Assembly (NCBI GenBank): GCA_020832285.1
Contig: JAFIFB010000024.1
Location: 90,638-154,637, forward strand
Direction: 5' to 3'
Length of the DNA stretch: 64,000 nucleotides
From: Balneolaceae bacterium
GTDB taxonomy: Bacteria > Bacteroidota > Rhodothermia > Balneolales > Balneolaceae
The notes beneath the pieces were generated by a model. It saw only the letters and a program-made list of their open reading frames with translations, was not told the origin of the DNA and did not search any database. Below, one piece after another: positions 1-8,828 of this stretch (position 1 is its first letter; the number at the start of each line of letters is the position of its first letter). The position numbers and the translations under genes were made by a program.

Positions 1-382
1 TTACAGAAATCCCTTTTATCTGATGGACAGAAGCCCACAACCAATTTTTTGGTAAGAAATACGGAATAGCGGTTTTTTTAGTTTGTCCATTATCATTTAT
101 AGAAACAATGACAATTGGCCCTATCCACTCGGACCCATCCCCCGGCCCCTTTCCTTTGCCGCAAATGCACGGCACAAGGAAGGAGTGACGTTTTAAGGGT
201 TTATGGATAGTTTAAAAACTTTTAGGACCAGGAAAACTTCGAAGAGCAGGCTTTTGGGCAAAATTAGGGGCTACCAGTGTGATGACTCCAACGCATCTCC
301 ATCATCAGTTAAATGAACCAAATCATATTGTTTTTTCGTTATTTAATGTGAATCGGATAACATTCATCAAAAACAACACACA
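1..382. repeat. Gap with inverted copies of dispersed repeats
   Basis: No convincing gene. Bases about 121-190 are an inverted, diverged copy of the repeat at about 21969-22036 (shared pieces ending GGCACAAGGAAGG and GAGTGGATA). Bases 233-261 are an exact 29-base inverted copy of 19254-19282 (core CTTCGAAGAGCAGGCTTTTG). On the minus strand a short open frame runs from about 125 to the window edge. It has no clear start and I cannot assign it; it may be the edge of a gene outside the window or chance. Confidence 0.6.
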
Positions 383-988
383 ATGTTAATACTAAAATCT
401 TATTCAAAATTTTTTATCTTATTCACAGCTCTTTCCTTCCTTTTGATCTCATGCGATGACAGTTCTACCAATACTCATGATGACATTGCCGATGCATCCG
501 TTTCAGTTACCGGTGATGTTAACGCTGATCTTTCCGGTCAGGCCTACTTCTCTGAGATGGATGATGGTCCCGGCGGCATTTATTCATGGCAAATCGTATT
601 GAATGATTTCAACCCTCAGACATTCAGTCTTCAGTTTCAGCATGTCTCAAACGATCCAATTGAGCAGCCTGCTGAGGGAACTTACGAGATTCGCACAGGT
701 TCTGAAACCCCATTTGATGAGAATGAAAATCCTGTATTCACAGGAATTTATACTGATATTGAAGATGGTGATTATGCGGATGCCACCGAATATTCCACCC
801 ATTTATGTGATGAGGAAACCGACCTTGGAGGGACTCTCGTCATAGAAACATCCGAAACCGATCTTATTTCCGGCACTTTCGAATTTACAGCCGCAAATAT
901 TGATTTTGACGAAACCGGCAATTGTGTAATTCATGGCACGATTGAGGTAAGCGGTGAGTTTACTGCATCCGACGAGGCATCATTCTAA
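383..988 (+). CDS. Putative outer-membrane or surface lipoprotein, unknown function
   Basis: A 201-residue protein of no family I recognise. Residues 1-23 are a hydrophobic signal peptide ending in a lipobox (LLISC), with Cys24 as the expected lipidation site. It is followed by an acidic, Asp/Ser-rich linker (CDDSSTNTHDD), as is common in exported lipoproteins of Bacteroidota. The mature part is rich in Thr, Glu, Asp and aromatic residues in alternating short strands, which suggests an all-beta fold, and it has two later cysteines (near LCDEE and NCVIH) that could pair. The ATG start sits just before the signal peptide. It stands alone between a repeat-bearing gap and the radical SAM gene 66 bases downstream, on the same strand. 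Lipoprotein status is well supported; the function is unknown. Confidence 0.8.
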   Translation: MLILKSYSKFFILFTALSFLLISCDDSSTNTHDDIADASVSVTGDVNADLSGQAYFSEMDDGPGGIYSWQIVLNDFNPQTFSLQFQHVSNDPIEQPAEGTYEIRTGSETPFDENENPVFTGIYTDIEDGDYADATEYSTHLCDEETDLGGTLVIETSETDLISGTFEFTAANIDFDETGNCVIHGTIEVSGEFTASDEASF

Positions 989-1054
989 ATAATCCTGTAG
1001 TTTGGAAATGTGTAGTGTTCGCCATAATTTACATGTACAAAATATGTGTGTATT

Positions 1055-2113
1055 ATGTCGCAACCAATCAAAGGGCGCGGTTCGGCCCATAATCCCAAAA
1101 ACCGTTTTCGCGATACGCATCTGGAATTTGATGTGGATGAACAAACGGGAGAGCTGAACCGCCCCAAAACCCAACTACTTACCGATCATACCTCACAGAT
1201 TATTTCCAGGAATAAAAGTCCTGATATCAGTTTTGAAGTGAGTGTAAATCCATATCGCGGCTGCGAACACGGATGTGTATATTGCTATGCACGGCCCACT
1301 CATGAATTCCTTGGAATGAGTGCCGGGCTGGATTTCGAATCGAAAATTGTCGTTAAGTACGATGCAGCCAAGCTCCTTCGTAAGGCTTTGGCCGATAAAA
1401 AATGGAAGCCTCAGCCTCTGATTATGAGTGGTGTTACCGATCCCTACCAGCCCATCGAAAGAAAACTGGAAATCACACGAAAGTGTATACATGTTTTGGC
1501 CGAATGCAGCCACCCGCTGGTCATCATCACAAAAAATCACATGGTTACCAGAGACATTGACTTTCTATCACGGCTTGCAGAAAAAGATGCGGTTAAAGTT
1601 GTTTTGTCAATCACATCTCTGGATCCTTCAATCACCAATACAATGGAGCCAAGAACATCCCGTCCCCAAAAACGGCTTCAGGCGGTAAAGGAGCTGACCG
1701 ATGCTGGCATTCCGGTTCATGTGAATATTGCTCCGATTATTCCCGGCCTGACTGATGATGAGTTGGTACCGATCATGGAAGCGGCGGCCAAAGCCGGAGC
1801 AGAGTCGGTGGCATTTGTGAATTTGCGTCTGCCCTACGGTGTAAAAGATATCTTTTTAAAGTGGCTGGAAGACCACCATCCCAATCGAAAAGAGAAGGTA
1901 ATCAACCGGATAAAAAGCCTGAAAAACGGAAAGCTAAACCGGTCGGAATTCGGTGAGCGATTCCGGGTTGAGGGTGCTTATGGTGAGCCGTTAAAACAGC
2001 TGATGAAAATTCATGCCAAACGCCTGGGGTTGAATCAATACACAACCAAACTAAATTGCCGTGATTTTAAGCGGCCGGAAACAGGGCAGTTAGGGCTGTT
2101 TGACTCTTTGTGA
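1055..2113 (+). CDS. PA0069-family (spore photolyase-like) radical SAM protein
   Basis: Radical S-adenosylmethionine enzyme related to the SplB/PA0069 group, whose substrate is not established. The Fe-S cluster motif CxxxCxxC is present in RGCEHGCVYCYARP (Cys70, Cys74, Cys77), followed by the family's YARPTHE stretch and the segment MSGVTDPYQPIE. At 352 residues the length is normal. I chose ATG 1055 (MSQPIKGRG) over a GTG nine bases upstream because the family typically begins here. The C-terminal end (FKRPETGQLGLF) is duplicated about 4.2 kb downstream as a remnant at 6180-6311. No obvious operon partner; the next real gene is 677 bases away. Family assignment is strong, the reaction is not known. 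Confidence 0.93.
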   Translation: MSQPIKGRGSAHNPKNRFRDTHLEFDVDEQTGELNRPKTQLLTDHTSQIISRNKSPDISFEVSVNPYRGCEHGCVYCYARPTHEFLGMSAGLDFESKIVVKYDAAKLLRKALADKKWKPQPLIMSGVTDPYQPIERKLEITRKCIHVLAECSHPLVIITKNHMVTRDIDFLSRLAEKDAVKVVLSITSLDPSITNTMEPRTSRPQKRLQAVKELTDAGIPVHVNIAPIIPGLTDDELVPIMEAAAKAGAESVAFVNLRLPYGVKDIFLKWLEDHHPNRKEKVINRIKSLKNGKLNRSEFGERFRVEGAYGEPLKQLMKIHAKRLGLNQYTTKLNCRDFKRPETGQLGLFDSL

Positions 2114-2790
2114 AGATTCTCATCACTCTTTGTTTCATTTTTCATTTCTTTGAAACAGCTCTATTATACGAATCATTTTAGTTCCAAATCAATCTGCATC
2201 AATAATATAGAATCAATCCCAGAAATAATTTGTATTTATTAATAATTTTTAATAAAATCGATTTATAGTTTGCAAATAACCTTTAAGATAATAGTTACTT
2301 GGAATCAACAATTGGTGGTATATAGGGGTTGCCATCATAGAATACAACAAAGTTAAAAAAAGTGTTGCGATGGTTAACACAGCCTGATCAAACCTGCAGT
2401 TTTTATTATTGGGGACACTAATCACAGCCTTGGAGAAATAGCGATGAGTGATAAAAGAAGTTCATCAACTGAATTTTCAGCATCTGCTTTCTCCCATCGC
2501 AGCAAAGCATCTTGCCAGGAACTACTATCATATAGGATCAGTCTTTTATAGTCTAATAAGCAAACTATTTGAGCAGTTGATAAAGAGCGACCAAGGGTAC
2601 ATCAAGAATCACGCCCTGTATTTATTACCGATGTTTATTTGAAGAGTATCTCCAAAATGGAAACAGTGACAGCAATTCACTGAATTTATCATGAGCAGTA
2701 ATTCATTTTTCAAATAAACAATTTCGGCCAAACAACTATACAAGAGCATAGCTTGTAGACAACTCTTAAACACTACAAGGGGATTAGACT
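2114..2790. other. Intergenic gap without a convincing gene
   Basis: A 677-base AT-rich gap. A short frame with an ATG at 2444 gives about 35 residues behind a distant GGAG, and a 64-codon frame overlaps it; neither has recognisable composition or context. No terminator with a clear U-tract and no known RNA motif was seen. It presumably carries the promoter of the large secreted-protein gene at 2791. Confidence 0.45.
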
Positions 2791-5700
2791 ATGAAGTACA
2801 CAATTAGTATCACAAAAGAACTATTTTCTGAATTCATCAAACCAATTCTTTTCGCGTTTTTCCTTTTAACCATAACTTTAACGGGGAATATTGACAGAAG
2901 TCTTGCCCAAAGCAGCAAAACTCCACCAAATGTGTATTCGCCGCTTATTACGGCTACTTATGAGGATGTTGAAGTTACGACAACTTCTACGCCTTTACTT
3001 ACATCTTTTAACGATACAGATAACGTTATCGGCGATATAAATACTTTCGCAACATATAACTATGCCGTAACAGGCACCGGTTCGCTGAGAGTAACAGACC
3101 CGAACGCTACAACCGATCATTTTCCTGCAGGTAGTTATGCCGGTTTTGTCGTTGATAACACCATCCTGGATATAGAAATACTTGGGGAAACTACCGTTAC
3201 TACCTATTTAGATGGAGATGAACAAGAATCGGTTGACGCAACAGATCTGCTGACCCTGGGTTTATTAGGAGACAGAGCCAGGGTAGGTTTTGTTACAGAA
3301 TACCCTTTCGATGCTATAGAAATCTCTTATGCGGCATTAGGCTTGACAGGAAGTAAGGTAATTTACTACGCTGAAATACTAACCCCCGGCGACTCACCTG
3401 AACTTGTCTGTAATGAAACCACCCCGTTGGTTCAGGATGATTTTGCTGTCATCATTGAACCGGAACGAACGGGAATAGACGGAGATCTAACAGTGGGTTC
3501 GGTCAGCAGCACCGAAAATGTGATCAGCGATGACCTGGATGCATTCGGTACAATTACGGTGGTATTGGGCGGTGCTGTTGGTACCGGCAGTATTTCAGTC
3601 AAAGACATTGGTCAATCATATGATGCCGGCCATTTTGCAGGGTTTGAAATATCAAACACAGAACTTGTTGGCCTGGATCTGCTGAACCTGTTGGGTGCCA
3701 TCACAATCACTACCTATCTGGATGGGGAACCTCAGGAGATCCAATCAGGCATAAATCAGTTGCTGCTGTCCGTTTCGGTTATCTCAGCCGAAGAACGGCA
3801 TACGGTGGGTTTTGTAACCGGTGAAGAATTTGATGAAATACAAATTACAATTGGTGAAGGGCTTTTGGATGTAGATTTGGGTACAACCCAGGTGTACCAT
3901 GCCGTTTTGACTGAATATTGTGAGCAGGCGTTTGAATGCGGAACCAATTTCTTATCTGCCCCAGATTTCCCGGTAATTGCGACCTCAGGTGTATCAGGAA
4001 TCGGTTGTGTGGATGGTTTGGGAGTAGATTGCGGAGTGGAAAATGTTGCCAATATAGTTTCAGATGACGCAGATGATTTCGCAACAATTGAGATCCTGGC
4101 CGGTGTTGCCGGCACCGTTTCGGTTTCAGTACAGGACCTGATTTCAACATATCCTGCAGGCACTGCAGCCGGTTTTGTTATTGAGGATGTCAATAACTTT
4201 CTTATGGCAGAGCTTTTTGAAACCCTGGCAATCTGTACATATCTGAATGGCACAGAGCAGGAGTGTCAATCGGCTTCAAACCTGTTGAGCTTTTCGCTGT
4301 TTCTGGGGTTTATCTCTCCCGGCGATGGTCGATATAACGTCGGTTTTGTCAGCACTGAGCCATACGATGAGATCCGGCTTTCCGTCGGATCATTGGCTTC
4401 TGTTCTGAATGAAATCAATGTATACAATGCTTTTGTTGAGGCATATAATGAAGACGGCGACGAAAACCCCTGCCCGCCGATTGAAATCACATTAACCGAA
4501 ACGGAGTGCTACCGCACACTCTCCTCGCCTGTGTTCGGGCTTACTTATCAAGATATGCTGGGTAGTTTATGGACGCAAGGCGCAGCCGGCTCCGATCACC
4601 CGGATGGTGATACGAACCTTTTTATTTGGCCTGTAGATGAACCGGATGACGATCAGGGTGGCTGGGTTTCTCTGCCGAATATGAATGATGAAATACCTGC
4701 CGGCAGCGGTTTTCTGATTTCAGTTTTTGAAGATGATGAATATGGAGTATCGAGCCCACTGCCTTGGCCCAAAACCATCAGCATTCCTTTGGGTCCGCAA
4801 CCCGGAACTTTTTTACTCGATGGAGACGATATGAATCAACACCCCGATGGATGGACGCTCCTTGGTAATCCGTTTCAGTTCAATATTGATGTAACTGAAA
4901 TACCAACCAATGATCTTACCGGTGCTTTCTATGTATACGACAATAATGCGAGTGACTGGGTATCCAATGCTGCAGGCTTCGGTGATCTTGAAGACAATGC
5001 AATTGCCGTTGGCCAGGGCTTTTTTGTACAAACAGACGGAAACGATCCCTCTATAATATTTTCGGAAGAAAGCCGAACCCCTGATGGAACGTTCTATGGC
5101 AAAGAGCAGGAACGCAGAAACTATGTACGCCTGGAACTTCGTGGTGATGATGTCAGCAACTCCGCATGGATCCGGTTTTCCGAACATGGTTCGTTCCGGA
5201 AGACGTATGGAGACGCTCTCCAGCTCTATCCGTTTACTGAACAGTATTCCGTACTTGCAACACAGAAAGAAGAGGGGGACTTTTTTGATATCGGGCACTT
5301 CCCAAATCCTTCCATCAATGAAAAAATGGAAATACCCTTGTACATCGATATTTCTGCATCGGGCACATACACTCTGACAGCCACTGACCTGGATCTTCCC
5401 GCGGCGACCACTCTATTTCTGAGAGATTTGCAGACAGGAGAAACTGTTCGGATTGATCACAATTTTGAATACAGTTTTACCGTATCTAAAGCCGAAAGAA
5501 TGATCTCGCCGGACCAGGGGTTGGCTTGTACTAATTCAAGTCCCACACAAGCCAAGACAAATGCAGAACAGCCACGCTTTGTCATCACCAACGAAGCTCT
5601 CTCGTATGAAAGTGAACTTCCGGAAAAAATCGTCCTGAACCAAAATTATCCCAATCCATTTAATCCAACCACTGTTATCAGTTTCGAACTGCCACAAATC

Positions 5701-5886
5701 AGCGATGTATCCCTGCAAGTGTTCGATATATCCGGGCGTCTTGTTGCTACGCTGGCAGAAGAAACCGTAGAAGCCGGTACACATACGGTAACTTTTAATG
5801 CCGGAAACCTATCCAGTGGAGTCTATATTTACACACTCCAGGCAGGAGATGTAGTACTTAATCGGAAACTGACACTGATTAAATAA
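2791..5886 (+). CDS. Large secreted protein, three internal repeats, T9SS type A sorting domain
   Basis: A 1031-residue exported protein. Residues 1-40 form a long signal peptide (FAFFLLTITLTG, likely cleaved after LAQ). Three diverged repeats of about 150-165 residues follow, roughly 52-198, 213-376 and 390-552. Each carries an N(V/I)I..D...FAT-like start, a (P)AG..AGF block, a TYL(D/N)G..Q(E) block (137-142, 307-312, 482-487) and a VGFV(T/S)...(F/Y)D(E/A)I block. A different beta-rich region, about 565-930, follows. The last 85 residues are a T9SS type A sorting domain (NQNYPNPFNPTT, then VFDISGRLV, SSGVYIYTL and a basic end). By family knowledge, such domains direct export through the type IX system and attachment to, or release from, the surface. 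Repeat function is unknown; adhesin or matrix protein is inference. A PID-CTERM-like gene follows 42 bases downstream. Confidence 0.9.
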   Translation: MKYTISITKELFSEFIKPILFAFFLLTITLTGNIDRSLAQSSKTPPNVYSPLITATYEDVEVTTTSTPLLTSFNDTDNVIGDINTFATYNYAVTGTGSLRVTDPNATTDHFPAGSYAGFVVDNTILDIEILGETTVTTYLDGDEQESVDATDLLTLGLLGDRARVGFVTEYPFDAIEISYAALGLTGSKVIYYAEILTPGDSPELVCNETTPLVQDDFAVIIEPERTGIDGDLTVGSVSSTENVISDDLDAFGTITVVLGGAVGTGSISVKDIGQSYDAGHFAGFEISNTELVGLDLLNLLGAITITTYLDGEPQEIQSGINQLLLSVSVISAEERHTVGFVTGEEFDEIQITIGEGLLDVDLGTTQVYHAVLTEYCEQAFECGTNFLSAPDFPVIATSGVSGIGCVDGLGVDCGVENVANIVSDDADDFATIEILAGVAGTVSVSVQDLISTYPAGTAAGFVIEDVNNFLMAELFETLAICTYLNGTEQECQSASNLLSFSLFLGFISPGDGRYNVGFVSTEPYDEIRLSVGSLASVLNEINVYNAFVEAYNEDGDENPCPPIEITLTETECYRTLSSPVFGLTYQDMLGSLWTQGAAGSDHPDGDTNLFIWPVDEPDDDQGGWVSLPNMNDEIPAGSGFLISVFEDDEYGVSSPLPWPKTISIPLGPQPGTFLLDGDDMNQHPDGWTLLGNPFQFNIDVTEIPTNDLTGAFYVYDNNASDWVSNAAGFGDLEDNAIAVGQGFFVQTDGNDPSIIFSEESRTPDGTFYGKEQERRNYVRLELRGDDVSNSAWIRFSEHGSFRKTYGDALQLYPFTEQYSVLATQKEEGDFFDIGHFPNPSINEKMEIPLYIDISASGTYTLTATDLDLPAATTLFLRDLQTGETVRIDHNFEYSFTVSKAERMISPDQGLACTNSSPTQAKTNAEQPRFVITNEALSYESELPEKIVLNQNYPNPFNPTTVISFELPQISDVSLQVFDISGRLVATLAEETVEAGTHTVTFNAGNLSSGVYIYTLQAGDVVLNRKLTLIK

Positions 5887-5928
5887 GGAACGAATATTTG
5901 ATATTCCAAATAAAAAACTTTTAGACTT

Positions 5929-6147
5929 ATGAAAACTTTCTTCTACTTCTTCGCAATTATACTAATATCAGTACTTATTATATCGGTTTTGCCGGAACTT
6001 CTTTCAGCCCAGCCAGCACCACCGCCTCTTCCTGATAAGCCTGCTCAAACCCCAATTGACGGAGGCCTTGGGCTGCTGGCAGCAGCCGGTGGCGCATATG
6101 CTATAAAAAAGATCAAGGATCGGAAAAATAATTCCAGTTTTTTTTAG
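5929..6147 (+). CDS. Small PID-CTERM-like membrane or sorted protein
   Basis: A 72-residue protein with an N-terminal hydrophobic segment or signal peptide (about residues 4-27, ending LLSAQ). A short proline-rich linker (PAPPPLPDKPAQ) follows, then a C-terminal module TPIDGGLGLLAAAGGAYAI with a basic tail KKIKDRK. The order PIDGG, small-residue hydrophobic helix, basic tail matches what is catalogued as the PID-CTERM protein-sorting domain in Bacteroidota. That match is from memory and was not searched. It lies 42 bases after the T9SS-sorted giant gene on the same strand, so co-transcription is likely. A role in surface display or sorting is inferred from this layout only. Nothing catalytic is visible. 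Confidence 0.75.
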   Translation: MKTFFYFFAIILISVLIISVLPELLSAQPAPPPLPDKPAQTPIDGGLGLLAAAGGAYAIKKIKDRKNNSSFF

Positions 6148-6179
6148 TATAGCCTTACAATCGTTCAATGTTCTTCATG

Positions 6180-6311
6180 GGTGCTTATAGTGAGCAGTTA
6201 AAACAGCTGATTGAATTTCATGCCAAACACCTGGGGTTGAATCAGGCTGTTACACGGCTCAACAGCAATGATTTTAAGCGGCCGGAGACAGGTCAGTTGA
6301 ACCTATTTTAA
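6180..6311 (+). pseudogene. Duplicated 3' end of a PA0069-type radical SAM gene
   Basis: In one frame this stretch reads as the last ~43 codons of a radical SAM protein like the one at 1055-2113: GAYSEQLKQLIEFHAKHLGL, then FKRPETGQLNLF and a stop. The DNA aligns with 1973-2113 base for base over most of its length. The middle differs (NQAVTRLNSND against NQYTTKLNCRD), so it is an older duplicate or a paralogue's tail rather than a recent copy. No upstream part of the gene, Fe-S motif or start codon is present. The segment between the two copies (2114-6179) carries the T9SS and PID-CTERM genes, so it may mark the edge of an inserted block. Confidence 0.85.
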
Positions 6312-6335
6312 TCTAAAGAATCGGTATCCAGTGCA

Positions 6336-7023
6336 TTTTGGTCTGAATTGGAATGACCGCAGATCGGCTCTTCCGGTGACTCACGTAACTTCACATATGA
6401 CACGGTAATAGAATGAAAACCCGAACAATTCCGAACCTTTTGCGGGCTACAATATCAAATTCGGGCCACATGTTAGTTACACACAATATATCAACACAAG
6501 AACCGGCATTTGGGCAGATTTTCAGGGACATCTTAACCGGATATCTCACAGTAAATATGTCAATCAAAGTGTAATCTATTGATGTGTATTATTTTAACAT
6601 CCAAATTTGGGATCTTCAAATAAAACACTCATTTTTTCAGATTATAGCTTAGCCGGAAACGCTGACTTTGGATTTGCCGGAGGAGGCATAAAAACTGTCT
6701 TCAACCTTTTTCAAACATTCAACATTGGAGACATTGTACTCTTTCCACAGATAGGAATATATTCAAATTTAACCGGTTTTTCCGATCAGCGGTTAAACGG
6801 TTACGGTTATAATACTCATGTACAAAACAGCTCAAATATTTCTAACAGTGCAGAGCTTCAGAATTGGCATTATAATACCGGAATCTCACTTGGATTTCCA
6901 GTATCTGTTCTCCGTGACAGATCATTCAGCGTGGCTTTGGAACCCTCCTACAAAGTTAACATTGAAAACAATGAATCTCATTCTGCCAGCCGCTTTGAAT
7001 TAAAGCTGCGATTCGGTTTCTGA
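6336..7023 (+). pseudogene. Degenerate outer-membrane beta-barrel protein gene
   Basis: From 6415 to 6579 one frame reads ENPNNSEPFAGYNIKFGPHV and continues with alternating polar/aromatic residues (SYTQYINTRTGIW), typical of barrel strands. It is stopped at 6580 (TGA) and 6595 (TAA). The same frame reopens at about 6604 and runs to 7023 with more strand-like sequence, ending in ELKLRFGF, a C-terminal aromatic as in outer-membrane barrels. Before 6412 a different frame (SRNFTYDTVIE) appears to supply preceding coding sequence, so a frameshift is likely there. The only start for the distal 138-codon frame is a TTG without a good ribosome site. I read this as a dead porin or OmpW/PorV-like gene; the exact family is not recognisable. 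Confidence 0.65.
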
Positions 7024-7139
7024 TTAGCGTAACAAGCATTTTGCCATTATTTCCTGATCAATGACCGGAAATTCCTTATTTTTTGTTCAAGCAATGACTC
7101 ACTCCACAAAATAATAATCTTAAAAGTAGATAATCAACG

Positions 7140-7721
7140 ATGGCTGCAGTAAACTCAACCATGCTACCTCTTGGAACCGAAGCGCCGCATTTTTCATTGA
7201 AAGATACCATCACAGGAAAAACCGTTTCTCTCGACAAGTACATGGGAAATTACGGGATTTTGGTGATGTTTATCTCCAATCACTGTCCATACGTAAAATT
7301 GATAAAAGAAGCGCTGGTAGAGTATGCTGTTGATTATATGGATAAAGGAATCAGTATCGTGGCAATCAGTTCGAATAGTGTAGAAACCCATCCGCAGGAT
7401 GGCCCTGACAAAATGAAAGAAGATGCCGAAAAGTTTGGTTATCCGTTTCCCTACCTTTTTGATAAAACCCAGGAAGTTGCCAAGGCCTATAAAGCCGCCT
7501 GCACACCCGACCTATTCCTTTTTGATGAAAAACACGAACTTTTCTATCGAGGCCAGTTTGATAATTCCCGTCCCAAAAACAGCATTGAACCAACCGGTTC
7601 TGATCTGCGAAACGCCACCGATCTGATGCTTGCAGGTAAATCGTCTCCCGAAAATCAGACTCCAAGTATCGGCTGTAATATTAAGTGGAAAAAGGGAAAT
7701 GAGCCTGCCTATTTCGGATGA
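7140..7721 (+). CDS. Thioredoxin-family (AhpC/TSA-like) redoxin with CPYV motif
   Basis: A 193-residue cytoplasmic redoxin with a thioredoxin fold: GTEAPHFSLKD at the N-terminus, then a NHCPYVK active-site loop after the second strand. Cys49 is the likely peroxidatic or attacking cysteine. The position three residues later, which is Cys in thioredoxin, is Val52. Other cysteines lie at 121 (AACTPD, with the cis-Pro after it) and near the C-terminus (IGCNIKW), and could resolve a disulfide. This CPYV pattern is common to a widespread family annotated only as thioredoxin family protein; substrate unknown. No signal peptide. It precedes trmB by 56 bases on the same strand, so co-transcription is possible. 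Family call is firm, function is not. Confidence 0.9.
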   Translation: MAAVNSTMLPLGTEAPHFSLKDTITGKTVSLDKYMGNYGILVMFISNHCPYVKLIKEALVEYAVDYMDKGISIVAISSNSVETHPQDGPDKMKEDAEKFGYPFPYLFDKTQEVAKAYKAACTPDLFLFDEKHELFYRGQFDNSRPKNSIEPTGSDLRNATDLMLAGKSSPENQTPSIGCNIKWKKGNEPAYFG

Positions 7722-7777
7722 AAACTTAATCCCCAAGCGAATCCAAAAAAGCCAGTTCGTTCACATTAATCAGCCCG

Positions 7778-8464
7778 ATGTCCGGAAAAAATAAACGAAA
7801 ACGGATTGCCGACATAAGCCGGTTTCCGAATGTATTAGAGTACACCGATTTCTCAGATGCTGCCCCGCCCAAAGGAAAATGGAATTCCGATATTTTCAAA
7901 AACGACTACCCGATTACACTTGAACTTGCCTGCGGGAAAGGTGAATATTCTGTATACCTTGCTCGTAAATTTCCATCCCGGAACTTTATTGGAATCGACA
8001 TTAAAGGGCCCCGTATATGGCAGGGGGCAAAAATTGCACTTGACGAATCACTGGAGAATGTGCGTTTCATTCGAATGTACATCGATCACATCGAACATTT
8101 CTTTGCCAAAAATGAAGTAGATGAAATATGGATTATCTTTCCCGATCCCTATGTTCGCAAGAAAGCCAGAATTTCGAAAAGGCTCACATCACCCAAATTC
8201 CTGAACATCTATCGAAAATTGCTCAAACCCGGCGGCACCATCCACCTTAAAACCGATTCGGAAACTCTCTACCATTTCACGCTGGCAACTATTGAACAGG
8301 AGAGCTGCAAAATCATAAAAACTTCAGATGATCTTTACAGGGAAATGTCGGATGACGAGCTTCTTGCCATTCAAACCTATTACGAAAAAATGCACCTTAA
8401 AGAGGGAAAAAGAATCTGCTACGTCGCTTTTCGACTGAGTGATGAAGCTGAAAACTCTTTATAA
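7778..8464 (+). CDS. trmB: tRNA (guanine-N7-)-methyltransferase
   Basis: Makes m7G46 in the variable loop of tRNA using S-adenosylmethionine. At 228 residues it matches the family length. Visible motifs are the SAM-binding loop ELACGKGEYS, the acidic ribose-binding strand FIGIDIKGPRI, the family signature IFPDPYVRKKAR, and the later KPGGTIHLKTDSE, which carries the conserved TD pair. The start at ATG 7778 gives a short basic N-terminus (MSGKNKRKRI). It sits downstream of the redoxin gene on the same strand, followed by a long repeat-bearing gap. Confidence 0.95.
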   Translation: MSGKNKRKRIADISRFPNVLEYTDFSDAAPPKGKWNSDIFKNDYPITLELACGKGEYSVYLARKFPSRNFIGIDIKGPRIWQGAKIALDESLENVRFIRMYIDHIEHFFAKNEVDEIWIIFPDPYVRKKARISKRLTSPKFLNIYRKLLKPGGTIHLKTDSETLYHFTLATIEQESCKIIKTSDDLYREMSDDELLAIQTYYEKMHLKEGKRICYVAFRLSDEAENSL

Positions 8465-8573
8465 GACTGAATAACTGTAACCGGCTGTTCTCTCTATTGG
8501 TCAGTCCGACTCTTTACCCAAGGACTTATAGTAAAAAAGTACCGCTCTTTGAAAGGCCTGTTAATTAAAGGAT

Positions 8574-8591
8574 CTACTGTAATTACAGTAG
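8574..8591. promoter_or_regulatory. Perfect 18-base palindrome
   Basis: CTACTGTAATTACAGTAG reads the same on both strands. Its length and two-fold symmetry suit a dimeric repressor site, but it lies 110 bases after trmB and more than 600 from the next gene end, so no target gene is obvious. It could also be part of a dispersed repeat. Confidence 0.35.
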
Positions 8592-8775
8592 GTAAGTTGT
8601 TATTACAGACCCTGAATCCTCCTCTTGCCTGTCCCGCCCGTTTCGAGCTGCTCCCCCCCTGAATGAATTCCGCCACGGTTTTTTTCCGGATTCCAGATTC
8701 CAGTGAAAACCCCTCGAAATTGTGTGTTGCTTTTTCAAAACTATTCGCCTCGGGTTTTTTTATGTTACATTTTAT

Positions 8776-8828
8776 CCCAGGGCGTCGTTCGCGATGCTCA
8801 CATTACCCTGGGCTCTGTGATGGCGCCA
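8776..8828. repeat. REP-like palindromic element
   Basis: CCCAGGG (8776-8782) and CCCTGGG (8806-8812) form a stem around a 23-base loop, followed by the self-complementary TGGCGCCA (8821-8828) and ACAGGGC. Elements of this general layout are spread through many Bacteroidota intergenic regions. The following bases to about 8903 (ending TTTTTGATTAACTTTTT) resemble those at about 23309-23343, which hints that the unit extends further. Confidence 0.5.

Noticed and set aside
1..125. Minus-strand open frame reading toward the window start
   Set aside because: Only about 40 codons, no start, partly formed by a repeat; left unassigned.
2444..2642. Small ORFs before the secreted-protein gene
   Set aside because: Poor ribosome site spacing and no recognisable sequence; likely chance.
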